Below, piece after piece: positions 46,256 through 58,300 of a stretch of 64,000 bases of DNA. The stretch's first letter is position 1. Each line of letters starts with the position of its first letter. The stretch covers positions 124,001 to 188,000 of the forward strand of contig JAPFFF010000029.1 of assembly GCA_039105265.1 (NCBI GenBank), in the 5' to 3' direction. Position numbers and translations under genes: made by a program. The DNA is from Tritrichomonas musculus (Eukaryota > Parabasalia > Tritrichomonadida > Tritrichomonadidae). The notes beneath the pieces are model-generated. The model worked only from the letters and a program-made list of their open reading frames with translations. It ran no database searches and had not been told where the DNA came from.

Positions 46256-48105
46256 TAAATAAAATTCTGAAAGGTCTCAATATTTGCGATATCTCATTCA
46301 AAATATTGAAATAAAAAATCTGTTATTATTAATTAAAGTTTTTATGAATAACTTCTGATAAACATGATTTAGTATCATTAAAACTACGGAAGAGAATAAC
46401 AATCATTACATTAACATTCTTGAGTTATAATACTTTCAATTATTCAATTTGATTAAAGTAAATTAAAATAAATTTTCTTCAGAAAATAAATTTGAGTATT
46501 TTATCTCAATTTATTTTAATTATTTTTGATAAGAATTTTATAACACTTTTTTTGAAAATTTAGAATAGCGATAACTTTTAATATAATTTATTTTAATCAT
46601 TAATTCTTTTGATATCTTTTAATATTCTTTTAAAACATTAAGTGTTATATAAAAATAGTTATTATTATTGAAAAAAAATTTCATTTTTTAGCTAAAAATG
46701 CTGAAAAATTGAATTTGTTGAATTATTAAATGATGATTTTTAAAAAATTGGACGTTACAGGAGTCCAATGAAGAATATAATTTTATTTATATGCATTTAC
46801 TCTCTAATATATTTGAATTTCATTCCAAATCAAATGTCAGTTTTTTCTAAAAATGAAGATTTAGTTGATTGGTTTCACAAATAAAAAAAGCCAAAAAGTA
46901 AAATATTATTTGTATAACACATAGTATACCCATTCAAATGACATCTATATTTTTTAAATGATACAAATATATAAGAAATCGATATATATTGAATTTTAAT
47001 TAAAGTCTTTATTTCAATCATTACATTCTATAATATCGGATACAAAATATATAAATTATATATTATAATTATTAGATAAATTATTTATTAAGATAAATAT
47101 ACATTTAATTAATTTTATTTTTTATTCAATTTAGTTATATAAAGGTAAAATTAATTACCATATATCAAATTTGCAGCTTCGATTTCCTATTTGATTGTAT
47201 CAAATGATACTTTTTTCATCATTACATAGCTATTAAAATTAAATGCATATATACGAATATAACATTATATATAGATTATCTCTTCTTTCGGTACAAACAT
47301 GTTTTTAAACACAATATACAGACTACATATATTTTATTATAACATAGTATCTTTTATATTCAATGTTTCTTTTTGCCATATTTTCAATTTTTAGTTTATT
47401 TACGATCTCATAACCATAGACTTTGACCAATTTTTCTAAATTAGTAATGTTGATCATTTATGAAAAACATAAGTAAATACATAAGTGATAAAATAAGTAA
47501 TGCTTTAATTTTAATTTTAATTTCGTTTGTATTTATAAAAACTTAGATTAATAATCAATATTGCAATCAGATTTATTCAACGATAAACCAATTGATGAAA
47601 AGAATCAAATATTTTTTTGGAAATAATTTAGAATAATTTAAGAGTTTATTAGAAGAAATTGAAATCATTCATGTATTCAAATATTCTACATTAATTTAAT
47701 TTATATATTTATTACCTTGGAAGAATCGATAAAGGATATAAAAAATTATCATCTAACTTACGAATAATGAAGATAAAGTAAACTTGGCATTGAATGAAAT
47801 GGAGAAAACATAATAAAAAATGATCATCAAATTGGCGGCAAATTTGAAATGTAATTACATTAATCAATTTTTCATTTTTTTTTCCATTATTTTTAAGATT
47901 TTATGGTAATTTTTATGAAATTTTGCAACTTTAAACCTATAAAAATATAATTTACAAATATGTTTAAATAAATGATACTTAATAATAATTAAAAATTAAG
48001 TATATCATTGGAAAAAACAATTTTTTTAAAATGAAAAAATTAACCGTTATGTTTTTCAAAAAGTCGAAAGATATAGAATTTCTTTCTTAACGGCTATAAA
48101 TATTT
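46256..48105. other. Long gene-free region, about 1.85 kb
   Basis: Extremely AT-rich with many short ATAT runs. I saw no frame longer than noise, no tRNA or snRNA pattern, and no repeat ends. It may hold regulatory or decayed sequence. Just before the 48106 gene, CGGCTATAAATATTT could be a TATA-like or initiator region. Confidence 0.55.
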
Positions 48106-49086
48106 ATGTCTCTTGAATCAAACGAAAACACACAAGCAACAGAGCAATCGATCAAGCATTTATGTTCACTAAACTTTAGCATTTTTACTCAAAAACTTAA
48201 AGATCTCCAAGGCGAAAACAGACCAAAAGATAAGAATGGAATTATAAGGAAAAAGTGGCTACGCACCATTCGTTCTGAAATGAAAGCAGATAGCCTTCGA
48301 ACCTTGATAGTTTATCTTTGCGCAGCAAAATTACAAATTCACCGAAATCAGACTTTAACAAGAAACTTTTTCAAACTATGGAAAGATGCATCTAATAAAA
48401 AAGCTCAACGTGCCTCTTGGCAAAAGATGGCTTACCTTGCAAAGATCCGTCAATACCAAATTCGAGCAGTCAAACTTCGAGAATGCCGTGTTGACCTTGC
48501 AGCAAACTACATATTAGATCAACCTCAATTTAAACGTCCTAACTTTAATTTGTTTGCTAGTCAGCTTCGTCCCATTGAAGTTGATGAACCTAATCCTCCA
48601 GAATCTCAAGCTGCAAATGAGAGAGGTGTGTCGTTAGATGAAAGCAATCAAAATAAGACTCCAAGGTCAAAGCGGATTATTCACGTTCATACAGTTGAAC
48701 AAGCCACAGAAACAATCGATCCAGAAGAATCACAAATATCAAAATTATTGAAAAAAGTTAATATCAAGAAGATAATGCTTTTATTATTTATTGGTATTGG
48801 ATTTGCTTTGTTGACTTTCTATTTATATCGTTTTTTATATAAGAAACTAGGATATTATGACAGATATCAACAACATCAATTCAATCAAACACTTCCACCT
48901 TATAATCCTTCTTATGATGTTGATTATGTTGTCAACTATACAGAATTACTGAAGTCAGATCATGATCAATCTATTGACTCAATAGTGGATCAAATGTCTA
49001 AAGAAATTTTAACGATGAAATTAAGGCAAACAGAAATGCGAGATCAAATTGACGAATTGCAAAATGCCTATCAAGAGGATTTGTAA
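48106..49086 (+). CDS. Single-pass membrane protein with W-rich helical N-terminus
   Basis: 326 residues. The first 150 are basic and helical with NFFKLWKDA and QKMAYLAK phrases that recall centrin-binding repeats, but only loosely. Residues about 160-215 are polar and probably disordered. KIMLLLFIGIGFALLTFYLY at about 222-242 is a transmembrane helix, and the last 85 residues carry a short coiled coil (ILTMKLRQTEMRDQIDEL). No signal peptide, so it may be a tail-side-out anchored protein of an organelle or nuclear envelope. Function unknown. Confidence 0.6.
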   Translation: MSLESNENTQATEQSIKHLCSLNFSIFTQKLKDLQGENRPKDKNGIIRKKWLRTIRSEMKADSLRTLIVYLCAAKLQIHRNQTLTRNFFKLWKDASNKKAQRASWQKMAYLAKIRQYQIRAVKLRECRVDLAANYILDQPQFKRPNFNLFASQLRPIEVDEPNPPESQAANERGVSLDESNQNKTPRSKRIIHVHTVEQATETIDPEESQISKLLKKVNIKKIMLLLFIGIGFALLTFYLYRFLYKKLGYYDRYQQHQFNQTLPPYNPSYDVDYVVNYTELLKSDHDQSIDSIVDQMSKEILTMKLRQTEMRDQIDELQNAYQEDL

Positions 49087-49374
49087 ATAAATTTATAATC
49101 TTTATTCTTTTTCTTTGTTCTAAGCTTTTTATGTTGAATTTATTTTTAATTATTGTATATAATATGAACTAGTAAATACAAATTTTTTTTTCCCCTGATT
49201 TATGAAAGGGATAAGCTTTGGTTTTTTATTGATGTTTTTTAAATATCAAACATATGATAAATCAGACTAATGCTCTTTTCTTGATACAAAAGTTATTTTA
49301 AAACATATGAAAAATATTGAATTCTATTATCTATTTACTAACAAATCTATTAATCTATATTAAAAATACAGGTT
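49087..49374. other. Convergent spacer
   Basis: AT-rich sequence between converging genes with a T8-C5 run near 49183. Nothing recognised. Confidence 0.55.
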
Positions 49375-50889
49375 TTAATATATTATACGAACAGGAGATT
49401 GCTCAGATCTTCTTATAGGCGTTGAATAACCAAATTCATTGACATTGGTATTTGTATTTTTGACTTTTCTTGGTGCAACAGTAATATTAGTTGGAAATGG
49501 AGGTAATTTTGGTTCCTTAACTTGGCGGGCTTTACTTTCAATCTTATCATCTTTATTCTTTTTAATGTTATTTTTACTTCTCTTTTTTTCACCTTTGATC
49601 TTTTTATAATTGTTGTCTTTATCTGAATTTGATCCTTTTTCTTCCATCATACCTTTATTTAAATTCATCTTAGAATTGATTCTGATCAATAATTGGCGAG
49701 CATTTCTATCACCTTTTTGTTGATGCCTCGTTTTATCACCACGAGGTTTAACAATTGAAGAAAGTTCATTGATCTTTTCTTTCATTGAAAGGAATTGATC
49801 TTTCAAAACCTTAGGATTGAATTTGCTATAAGTTGGAAATCTTCCTTCACTCATATTTTCAATCATTTTATCAAGATGAAAGTTTTTATCAAATCCTAAG
49901 AAAAGATCAACTTTTCTGAGAGAAACAAACTTAGGATCAAGCGTTGCGTTAGGAACAGCGATATTTTTCAAAAATGGATGTTCAAGTGCTTCTTCAATTG
50001 TTATTCTTTGTTTATTATCGACTGTCATCAATCTGTTTATTAAATTTGCACAAGTATTAGATACAAATGAAGGAATTGCATATTCTCCATGCCTGATTTG
50101 TTGAAACATTTTAGCTTGATTTCTTTTTGTCCATGGAAGTAATCCTGTTGTAATAGCATATAAGATAACACCGCATGACCAAATATCACTCTTTTTACCA
50201 TCATATGGATGACCACTAATGCATTCTGGCGATGCATAGCAAGGAGATCCACAAGGAGTTTTTGTTAGTCCATTCATCTTATTTTCGATAAGTTTTGATA
50301 ATCCAAAATCTGAAATCTTAATACGACCATATTGATCAATGAGAATATTTTCTGGCTTTAAATCTCGATGTGCAACATTAAGTGAATGAATATATTTGAG
50401 TCCGATCAATATTTGTTTGAAAAAAACTGCTGCTTCATGCTCAGTTAATCTCTTTTTATCAATTACGTAATCAAAAAGTTCTCCACATGGACAAAATTCA
50501 AGGAAAACGTAATAAAAAGATTGATCCTTTTGAACATCGATTAATTGGACAACATTTGGATGATGCATAAGTTGATGAACTTTGATTTCTTGATCAAGTC
50601 TAGTAGTCATTTTCTTTGCTTCAATTTTTGTTCTTGGAATAATTTTACATGCGACACATCGTCCTCGTTTGCGATCTTTTCCTTCATTGAGTCCTTTAGT
50701 TTTTTTGCTTTTTGTTAACGTGGCTTTTTTCTCTTTTTTGTCGTTTATTTTGTCATCTCTATCTTTTGAATCATCTTTTCGTGAAATAGTTTGTTCTGCT
50801 AAATAAACTGATGAGAATGCACCTTCTCCGATTTCTCTTATCAAGGTAAATTCTCCGATTTTTTTACCTTTGAAATCTTCAGGATTCAT
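49375..50889 (-). CDS. CAMK/SNF1-type protein kinase, 504 residues
   Basis: The kinase domain spans about residues 12-312: glycine loop GEGAFSSV near 21, ATP lysine in CVACKIIPR near 80, HRDLKPEN near 172, DFGLSK near 194, and SPECISG as the APE equivalent near 218. A lysine-rich insert (residues 33-72) sits between beta strands 2 and 3, unusual for this group. The C-terminal 190 residues are basic and probably disordered. It phosphorylates serine/threonine. Activation-loop TPCGSPCYAS is typical of CAMK/SNF1 kinases. All key catalytic residues are present, so it should be active. Confidence 0.92.
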   Translation of the reverse strand: MNPEDFKGKKIGEFTLIREIGEGAFSSVYLAEQTISRKDDSKDRDDKINDKKEKKATLTKSKKTKGLNEGKDRKRGRCVACKIIPRTKIEAKKMTTRLDQEIKVHQLMHHPNVVQLIDVQKDQSFYYVFLEFCPCGELFDYVIDKKRLTEHEAAVFFKQILIGLKYIHSLNVAHRDLKPENILIDQYGRIKISDFGLSKLIENKMNGLTKTPCGSPCYASPECISGHPYDGKKSDIWSCGVILYAITTGLLPWTKRNQAKMFQQIRHGEYAIPSFVSNTCANLINRLMTVDNKQRITIEEALEHPFLKNIAVPNATLDPKFVSLRKVDLFLGFDKNFHLDKMIENMSEGRFPTYSKFNPKVLKDQFLSMKEKINELSSIVKPRGDKTRHQQKGDRNARQLLIRINSKMNLNKGMMEEKGSNSDKDNNYKKIKGEKKRSKNNIKKNKDDKIESKARQVKEPKLPPFPTNITVAPRKVKNTNTNVNEFGYSTPIRRSEQSPVRIIY

Positions 50890-51196
50890 ATATCCAAAAT
50901 GATATGAAATTCAATATCTACATTTCAATCATGATATTGAATTTTGGTTTATAAATCATCTTTTTATTCATTCAAAATTTCAATTAATTACATGCAAAAT
51001 TTAATCATTTCAATTTTTTTTATTTATATGAAAAAGTTTATAAATCATATAATCAATTGAAAGTACAAAATAAACATTGAAATATTCTATTGAGTGAATC
51101 TTATATTTGGTTGATAACTCACAATCTTATTGAATAGATTTAAAATAAAATTTATAAAACAACGATGTTCACTTTTTTATAAAGAACCAAAAGAAA
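50890..51196. promoter_or_regulatory. Divergent spacer between two kinase genes
   Basis: About 307 AT-rich bases between opposite ATGs. It must carry both promoters. I see no clear initiator beyond chance TCA matches. Confidence 0.35.
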
Positions 51197-52096
51197 ATGC
51201 TATATTCAGAGACATTAGAAGGCTATCCGATTGAAATCCCTCAATCATTTCATGGATATAATGTGATTCAGAGACTTGATTGCGGCACAACCAGCGTTGT
51301 TTACATGGTTGAAGACCAAAAAACTAAAAAAAAGTTTGCAGCAAAGATCATGTCCAAGAAAAACAGTGAAAGTAAAAGCATGATGAACACCATTATGAAT
51401 GAAATCAAAGTTCTTCAATCTGTTAGTCATCCCAATATCATAAAAGTTGAAGAAGTTTTTGAAATCAAAAATGAAAAGGAAGAATACAATGTTATCGTTA
51501 TGGAGCATTGTTCAAAAGGGGATTTATTATCTTATGCAAACAATGTTGGCTTTCAGAATGAATCTGAAAAAAAGAAGATTTTACTTGGGTTCCTATCAGC
51601 AGTTGAGTATCTTCATAAGAAGGGAATTTCTCATGGTGATATAAAATTGGAAAATATATTACTTGATGATAATCTTACTCCAAAATTATGCGATTTTGGC
51701 TTTTGCAGGCTCACTTTAATTGCAGGAGATGATTCAAAGAAAGGAACTTTATTTTATGCTGCACCAGAATTACTTGTTAAGGGTCAATTCAACACACTTA
51801 AATCTGATATTTGGGCTATTGGAATAGCATTGTATTCAATTACCGAACTACAATTTCCATTTAAAGAAATAAATCAATATTTTATTATTCAACAAATTTT
51901 AAATGGGAAATTATCAATTAATGAGGATTTGAATTCTAAGCTTCGTCAACTTGTTGAAAGATGCACAGCAAAAAATCCATCAAATAGACCAACGATTGAT
52001 GATATCCTTCACGATGAATACTTCATTGATAGAGAAACTAATTTGCCAAAAGAAAACCTTAAACAAAACAAAGAAGTAATTAAAACCACGAAATAG
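51197..52096 (+). CDS. Protein kinase with HGD catalytic motif, 299 residues
   Basis: A nearly bare kinase domain (residues 20-280). The lysine in FAAKIM is residue 50, and DFGF starts at 166. The HRD motif is HGD (146-148), so arginine is missing and the enzyme is a non-RD kinase; the glycine loop LDCGTTSVVYMV is also weakened. The APE region is AAPELL. It likely works without activation-loop phosphorylation, or weakly. It is close to the CAMK/SNF1 group by general layout (DIKLENILL) and sits head to head with another kinase gene. Confidence 0.88.
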   Translation: MLYSETLEGYPIEIPQSFHGYNVIQRLDCGTTSVVYMVEDQKTKKKFAAKIMSKKNSESKSMMNTIMNEIKVLQSVSHPNIIKVEEVFEIKNEKEEYNVIVMEHCSKGDLLSYANNVGFQNESEKKKILLGFLSAVEYLHKKGISHGDIKLENILLDDNLTPKLCDFGFCRLTLIAGDDSKKGTLFYAAPELLVKGQFNTLKSDIWAIGIALYSITELQFPFKEINQYFIIQQILNGKLSINEDLNSKLRQLVERCTAKNPSNRPTIDDILHDEYFIDRETNLPKENLKQNKEVIKTTK

Positions 52097-52632
52097 ATGT
52101 TTTTATTATTAATTACGGAAATTAACTAATACCATTTAATTTTATAGAGTAATTTTACATGAATAAAGATTTGTCTATCGAATTACTTGGCTTTTTTATT
52201 ATTATTATTATTTAACACAATCAAAAAACATAAAATAACACATATATACTAGGCTAATGATATGCTTGGTTTGAATTTCAAATTTTGTAATATGGCAAGT
52301 AACAACTAAAATAACATTTGCTGGTATTTTTAAACTTAACCATAAAGTGAAATATCATTTGCTGATATTTTTGAACTCAATTATCATGTAAAATATATTT
52401 TATATTATTATATTATTATGTTATTATTTGCCGAATAATTGACACCATCATGGATTGCTGCTTCAATCATTTACATTCAATTATCATTACTGTTTCGAAA
52501 CTGCAATACAATTAAACGCGGTATAAAATCAATGGTTTAAATGATAGACTCAAACTATATCAATTTAAAGTTTTTCCCTCAATAATTGAATGTTCATTGA
52601 AAAATTTGTGATCATTTATAAAATCTCATCAT
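52097..52632. other. Spacer of about 536 bp
   Basis: AT-rich, with TATTATTATT runs and a pair of near repeats: ACATTTGCTGGTATTTTTAAACTTAA at about 52314 and TCATTTGCTGATATTTTTGAACTCAA at about 52355. No gene or RNA is visible. Confidence 0.55.
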
Positions 52633-54069
52633 ATGATTCTCAATAAAACTAATTATAAAAATGAGGATACTAATTTTATCATAGAGATGAGTGAAGGTGA
52701 GAAAGATAAAATGACACACCTCCAAAAAAACTGTTTGGATCTTCATATGGCATTTGAATCTGAAACTAGAGATGAAGATGAGTTTTTAAGTTTATCAAGT
52801 CAATTTTCAGAAGCATGCGAACAAAATAAAATTTATCCACCTAAATATTTAGATGAAATTAATATAATTAATGATTCTGGTAAATTTATTAATCAATTTC
52901 CCAACCCGCTTTTTGTCCGAAATATTTTAAAAGGATTATACCATATATTTCGATATTCTAATTATGCTCTACAAAAATTTATTTCAATGAATCCAAGTCA
53001 ACTGCTTTTAAAAGCTTTAGGCTTACCAGATATTAATATCCGTAGACAAATTTATCAAATCATAAACCTTTGCTGCAAAACAAATGAAGGTGTTATATTT
53101 GTTACACAATCCCCATTAATTATCAATTGTTTTCAATCAATTCATGGATATTTTCAAATATTACAAAATGATATGCAAGAAAATAGTCCAAATATTGATA
53201 TAGTTTGCGATATTTTAAATGTTTTTATATCAATAATTGAAAAATCACCACCAGGAACAGGATCATATCTAAATGATTTTTTCGAGATATGTAAATTTTG
53301 TTTTGAATCAAATCATTTTTTTGAGTTCATCAATCATGGAATATGCATATTAGCTCATTTAGCAAGGGGAGGATTTTATAAAGAAGTTTTGCAATCAAAT
53401 CTTTTTCAAAAAGTTATGTCCTTTTTATGTGATGATAGGCTACGAAAAAATTATGTTAAATGCATAAACTTTGCGACTTATTTATCAAATGACATATCTG
53501 TGGCTGATTCAGAAATACTGAATTTACAATCATTTGCAATTGAGCAAATACCAGTTCCAAATATAATTTCATTATTTATTAATAATCAAAGCGACGAATT
53601 ATTAGCAGAAGCATGCTGCAACTTATTCCTCAACATAGTAATGTCGAGTAGTCAATTAGATACTTTCATTAATCATCCTGAATTTAATGAATTCATAAGT
53701 TCTTTAAAAGAATGCATTGGATGCCATTCACTTGAAACAAAGATCGCAGCATCATGGTTTGCATGGAACATGTTGCGTGTTGGATTACGGGAACAACAAA
53801 CAAAGATATTTATGACTGGATTATTAGATTACCTTGAAGATAGCATTGAATTTGAAGATGAAGAATTTATCATTAAAGTTGTCATCGGGTCTATTAAAAG
53901 AATTATTAAAAGCTATAGGTATAATGGATGCGAAACTGTAGAACCGTATCAAAGATATCTCTTGCAATTAAGAGAATTTGTGAAAAATTTATACTATAAT
54001 GATAATGTTAACATTCACAGAGCTGCCCAAGTTTTTATGAAAGAATATTATCCTGATTTAATTTTGTGA
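52633..54069 (+). CDS. Armadillo/HEAT-like helical protein, 478 residues
   Basis: Almost fully alpha-helical with paired-helix spacing (NPLFVRNILKGLYHIFRYS, DELLAEACCNLFLNIVMS, AASWFAWNML) typical of armadillo-type solenoids. The start ATG at 52633 may be replaced by one 54 bases downstream. It has no membrane segment. It may be a scaffold or transport adaptor; many trichomonad proteins of this general type have no known function. No specific family is recognised. Confidence 0.6.
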   Translation: MILNKTNYKNEDTNFIIEMSEGEKDKMTHLQKNCLDLHMAFESETRDEDEFLSLSSQFSEACEQNKIYPPKYLDEINIINDSGKFINQFPNPLFVRNILKGLYHIFRYSNYALQKFISMNPSQLLLKALGLPDINIRRQIYQIINLCCKTNEGVIFVTQSPLIINCFQSIHGYFQILQNDMQENSPNIDIVCDILNVFISIIEKSPPGTGSYLNDFFEICKFCFESNHFFEFINHGICILAHLARGGFYKEVLQSNLFQKVMSFLCDDRLRKNYVKCINFATYLSNDISVADSEILNLQSFAIEQIPVPNIISLFINNQSDELLAEACCNLFLNIVMSSSQLDTFINHPEFNEFISSLKECIGCHSLETKIAASWFAWNMLRVGLREQQTKIFMTGLLDYLEDSIEFEDEEFIIKVVIGSIKRIIKSYRYNGCETVEPYQRYLLQLREFVKNLYYNDNVNIHRAAQVFMKEYYPDLIL

Positions 54070-54191
54070 TAAAATAAATTTCTATTTTATATGATTTTAA
54101 ATAACATTTTATTCATTTAAAACAGAGAAAAGTAAATATTTTTTTATCCCAACAATTACAAACATGATTAAAGAAAAGAAAAATAATATAT

Positions 54192-55259
54192 CTATTCGTC
54201 ATTAGAAGATCTGCATGAAGGATTATTTATAATTCTTCTAAGCAGGAAATCAATTGAATATTTGTCATGATAATCTTCAATAATTTCCTTCATATCATCT
54301 GGCTCAGGAACATACTTCATTGGAAAAGACCAATCACTATTATCATTGAGCGAAGAACTAGAGCTTTCTTTGGCCTTTTCTTTTTCAATTTTTCTTCTGT
54401 CTGCCTTTTTTCTTGGTGATCCGTTATCACTATCTGTTAAATTATTCATATTTTTAATATTGCTTTTTTTGATTCTACCATTTGTATTACTAATATTTTT
54501 ATTATAATCTTGATCATCATAACTGTCTCCATCGCTGTCATAATTCGAATATAATTGATTTGGCTTATTATGCTGAACTTTATCAGATTTTTTATTTCGA
54601 TTGCTTGAAAAATCATTTGTTCTGATCACATTTTTGGTTTGGCCTTTGCTTTTTGGACTAAAATCTTTAGATCTAAAACTTAGCGAATTTTCTCCACCAC
54701 CAATTGTCTTTGAATACTTAGTACTAGAACGACTATTTGAATCAGAATATGGCGATTTTTGCTTTTGATCTTCATCATTATCGCTCAAATCAAAATTTAA
54801 TAAGCCTGGATCAATATTTTTATGCGATTTACCGTAAGAATAAGCTCTTGACTTAGCTTGATTTGATTCGTCAGCGTAAGCGGAATTTTTTTGAGAATAC
54901 TCAGAATCATTATTTTCATAATCTGAGTTAAATTTCTTTTTTATTCCTGCTTTTTTATCTGGTTTCGAATATTTACTCGTATTTTTACTATTATCATTTA
55001 TTTCGTCGTCGTCAGAATCTTGAATATCAAATTGATTTTTTTGTATTAAAATTGATTTTTTCGTTTTATTCGATTTTTTTGGACTTTCTTGAGGTTGAGC
55101 TTTTTCGAAATCGTCTGAATCAGGTAATAACTTAGAGTTATTTTTACGCAATGGATCATTAGAATAACCTTGTGCGAATTTCTTTGATTTTTTTTGTGGT
55201 TTTTGAGGAATTGGGTCAGATGAGTCGCTAGAATCTAAATCATAAGTCTGGAAAGACAT
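54192..55259 (-). CDS. Disordered S/D/K-rich protein, 355 residues
   Basis: The whole chain is polar: serine, aspartate, lysine and asparagine with recurring SDDE, DSDND and SYDDQDY segments. The last 50 residues (WSFPMKYVPEPDDMKEIIEDYH and IDFLLRRIINN) look folded and might be a small binding helix pair. It could be a nuclear or RNA-processing factor regulated by CK2-like kinases, given the acidic serine sites, but no domain is recognised. It lies 96 bp from the divergent 55356 gene. Confidence 0.6.
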   Translation of the reverse strand: MSFQTYDLDSSDSSDPIPQKPQKKSKKFAQGYSNDPLRKNNSKLLPDSDDFEKAQPQESPKKSNKTKKSILIQKNQFDIQDSDDDEINDNSKNTSKYSKPDKKAGIKKKFNSDYENNDSEYSQKNSAYADESNQAKSRAYSYGKSHKNIDPGLLNFDLSDNDEDQKQKSPYSDSNSRSSTKYSKTIGGGENSLSFRSKDFSPKSKGQTKNVIRTNDFSSNRNKKSDKVQHNKPNQLYSNYDSDGDSYDDQDYNKNISNTNGRIKKSNIKNMNNLTDSDNGSPRKKADRRKIEKEKAKESSSSSLNDNSDWSFPMKYVPEPDDMKEIIEDYHDKYSIDFLLRRIINNPSCRSSNDE

Positions 55260-55355
55260 TTTGATTTTTGAATTTTTATCTGGTCATAAAAACTTTGAAA
55301 ACTTTTTTGGTGATATTTTAAATATTTTTATATAACATTTCTCTTTTAATTATTG

Positions 55356-58300
55356 ATGCTTACACCAGATCAAATAATTAATTTTTTAAATGATCAAGGA
55401 ACACTTTTTTCAAGCAATCCAGAATTAATTTACATACCTAGAGAGCAAGTTAAAGCCACTGCTGATCAAATGTTTACTTTGCTTAACAATACTAATTCGA
55501 TTGAAGTTCCTACTGTTATCACAGGTTTATTAATGAACATCTCATCCTTTATAGTACCAGGCGTACCTGTAGATACTGTTAATCAAATTTGGCTTGATTT
55601 AGAAAATGTAATTCAGCATGTATCAAATTACGTTGACATATACGCCATTAATGAAATTTTACGAACTTTAATTATCTTATGCGGAAGTGTTAATCCTCAC
55701 TTTTTAGATTTTTTGGCTGATCCAAGCTTTTCTCTCGATCCAATTCGATCTTATATTTTGGAGACTTTATATTTCTATTTGCCTGTCGGTTATTTGACCT
55801 CAAATGACGGTAGAAAACGGTTTTTGGCAGAATCAATGATTAATTCATTAGGAGTTGGTGACATTTATCATCGATCATTTATTATTCAAATTTTTTATGC
55901 TATGAAATTGACGGCTGATCAAATTTGTACATTAGAAAACTTTCCAACCGCTTTTTGGACGGTTATTTTCAATATATCACTTGAAAAAGATGACTTTGTA
56001 AAGCTTCTTCGTCCTGTAAATAAGCTTAAATCTACCTGTTATGCTTTATTTGAGAAAGAAAATCCAATGATTTTTGATATTTTGACTGATTTTGACAATC
56101 GCATTCAAAATTCTAACGATTTTTTGCCGGTTATGCTCAATTTATTTAAGGTATTTCATTTATTTCCTACTAACTGTATCATTAACTTCCTCCAGCTCGC
56201 CTTCAATGCTTTCTCGAAGTTCGCAGGCGAAGATTGGAATGAAATCAAGTCAATTTCACATCTTCTTGATGAATGCATACTAGAAGCGAAATTTGGGAGC
56301 AATCAGGTTGATATCATCTATGATTTCTCGAGCAAATTACCGAGTTGTTCAGCCAAATATTTTATTTTTGTTCATTTTTTTGAGATTTTTAACAAATTTG
56401 AAAATTTCGTACATCCATTCATCATGAATTTATGTGATGGATGGATGAAAAGTGACACTTTTAATCCGGTCATTTTCTGCTTCTGCGTAAGTAAAATTGC
56501 TTATCATCTTTCAGAAGAGAAAGAATTGGTAGAAGCAGTGATTATTCCATCTCTTTTCAATTTCATTGAAAACAAAGAAAGCACGTTATTAAATTATGTT
56601 TCTTTGAAAGCATTGAAACATTTGTATCGTGAAGATTTAATCAAGGCGGAGAATTTCTGTAACACTCTTCTTGAGATGACAGTGAGAGCTAATCATGTTA
56701 CATTGAAATACTTCTTCAAATTCATCTCAGAAATCAAAGATCATACTTCTAAAAACGACGATTCTTCCGATGACGAAGAAGAAGAAGAAGAAGACGAAGC
56801 TGTTAAAAGAAAGTTGATTAATCGTCAAATTTATGATAAAATAGAAAATTTTGTTCGTTCCAATGTTGTGTCTAATGATATTGATCCATTTTTAAGGAGT
56901 TATTTGTGTGACAGTCTTATTTATTTTCTGTATAAAAATGAAGACAATGAATTCATTCAACAATGTTTGTTAGTTTGTCATCAATTGATAAGTGATCCGA
57001 TATCGATTCAATATCCGATCATTTTAACGAATGCCACTCAATTATATTTAGAGCTTTTGAGAACGGTTAAAAAAAATTTCAATGATCAATATTATCAACT
57101 TTTTCATCCTTTGTATATTCAAATTTTGAATATTGTGAAAAATTACAATTTCAATTCTGAAAATACAGACAATAATGATAAAATTGGCTGTACATCTTTC
57201 CTGTTATTATCAGCATCATTTTGTATTAAAAACAACAATTATCCATTTGAATATCCGGCTGATATTGTTTTGAAATTATTGAATACGAACTCAATTTATT
57301 TGATTGAATTTGGCCTTTCAAATGCCAAAAAATTATTGACATCAATTTACATTAAAGAGAAAGGTCAAATTAACCAACTATTCATCGATATATTAGATAA
57401 AGTTGTCTTTCATTGTGGAATGAGTAAGAATATATATATAGTCAATTCAACTTATAGTGTTTTTAACAAATTATTGGAAAAAATTGAAATTGATAAATTG
57501 AATCCACTTTTTCAATATTTCGAAAAAATGAAAAATTACGGATTTCAAGAACGATACAAAATATTGAATGGTCAATGTTTGACCAAATTAGAATCTCGTT
57601 ATAAACATTTCAAATTCTTTGAATTTGTCAATTTATTGGTTAAAAATTCATTCCAATTGACATCAATGGAAATCTTCACTTTGATTCGATGGATTGAAAA
57701 TTCATCAGCGAATTTATTGGTCGACATTTTAGATGTTTTAATGACTGTTCTTAGAAAGGGACAGTTTGCTAAAGATAACAATTTATTGGATCCTTTGTGG
57801 ACAAGTTTGAATAACAAATTAATTGAATTGAATCCAACTTTTTCAAAGAAACCAGAACCCGTTATTTCACTTTTCAATACATTCATTGAATTATTGACTT
57901 ACATGAACTTTTGTAATCTAGGAACTTTTGATTCGTCTTCTTTGTTCCTTCGTCTTAGATATGCTTGGAAATCTGACCCAATGGAGATAGGACCAATTAT
58001 ACTCAGAATTTACAGATTAACGAATAATATTTTAGAATTCGATTATTCAATTTTAAATTCAATTGGCGACACCGTTATTGAACAAGACTGTGACTGGGAT
58101 TTCCCTCAAATTGTTGACGATATAATTTCAATGCATTTCAAGCTTAGTGGGCTTCATTTGTTCAAATATACTGCTGCTGAAGTTCTTTTCAAATTTTACA
58201 TACAAAGAAATTATATGGATGGCGACACTCCATATTTGGCAAAGCTCGGATTTGAAGAGAAATTGATCGAAGAGATGGGAAATGCATTGATTGATATGTA

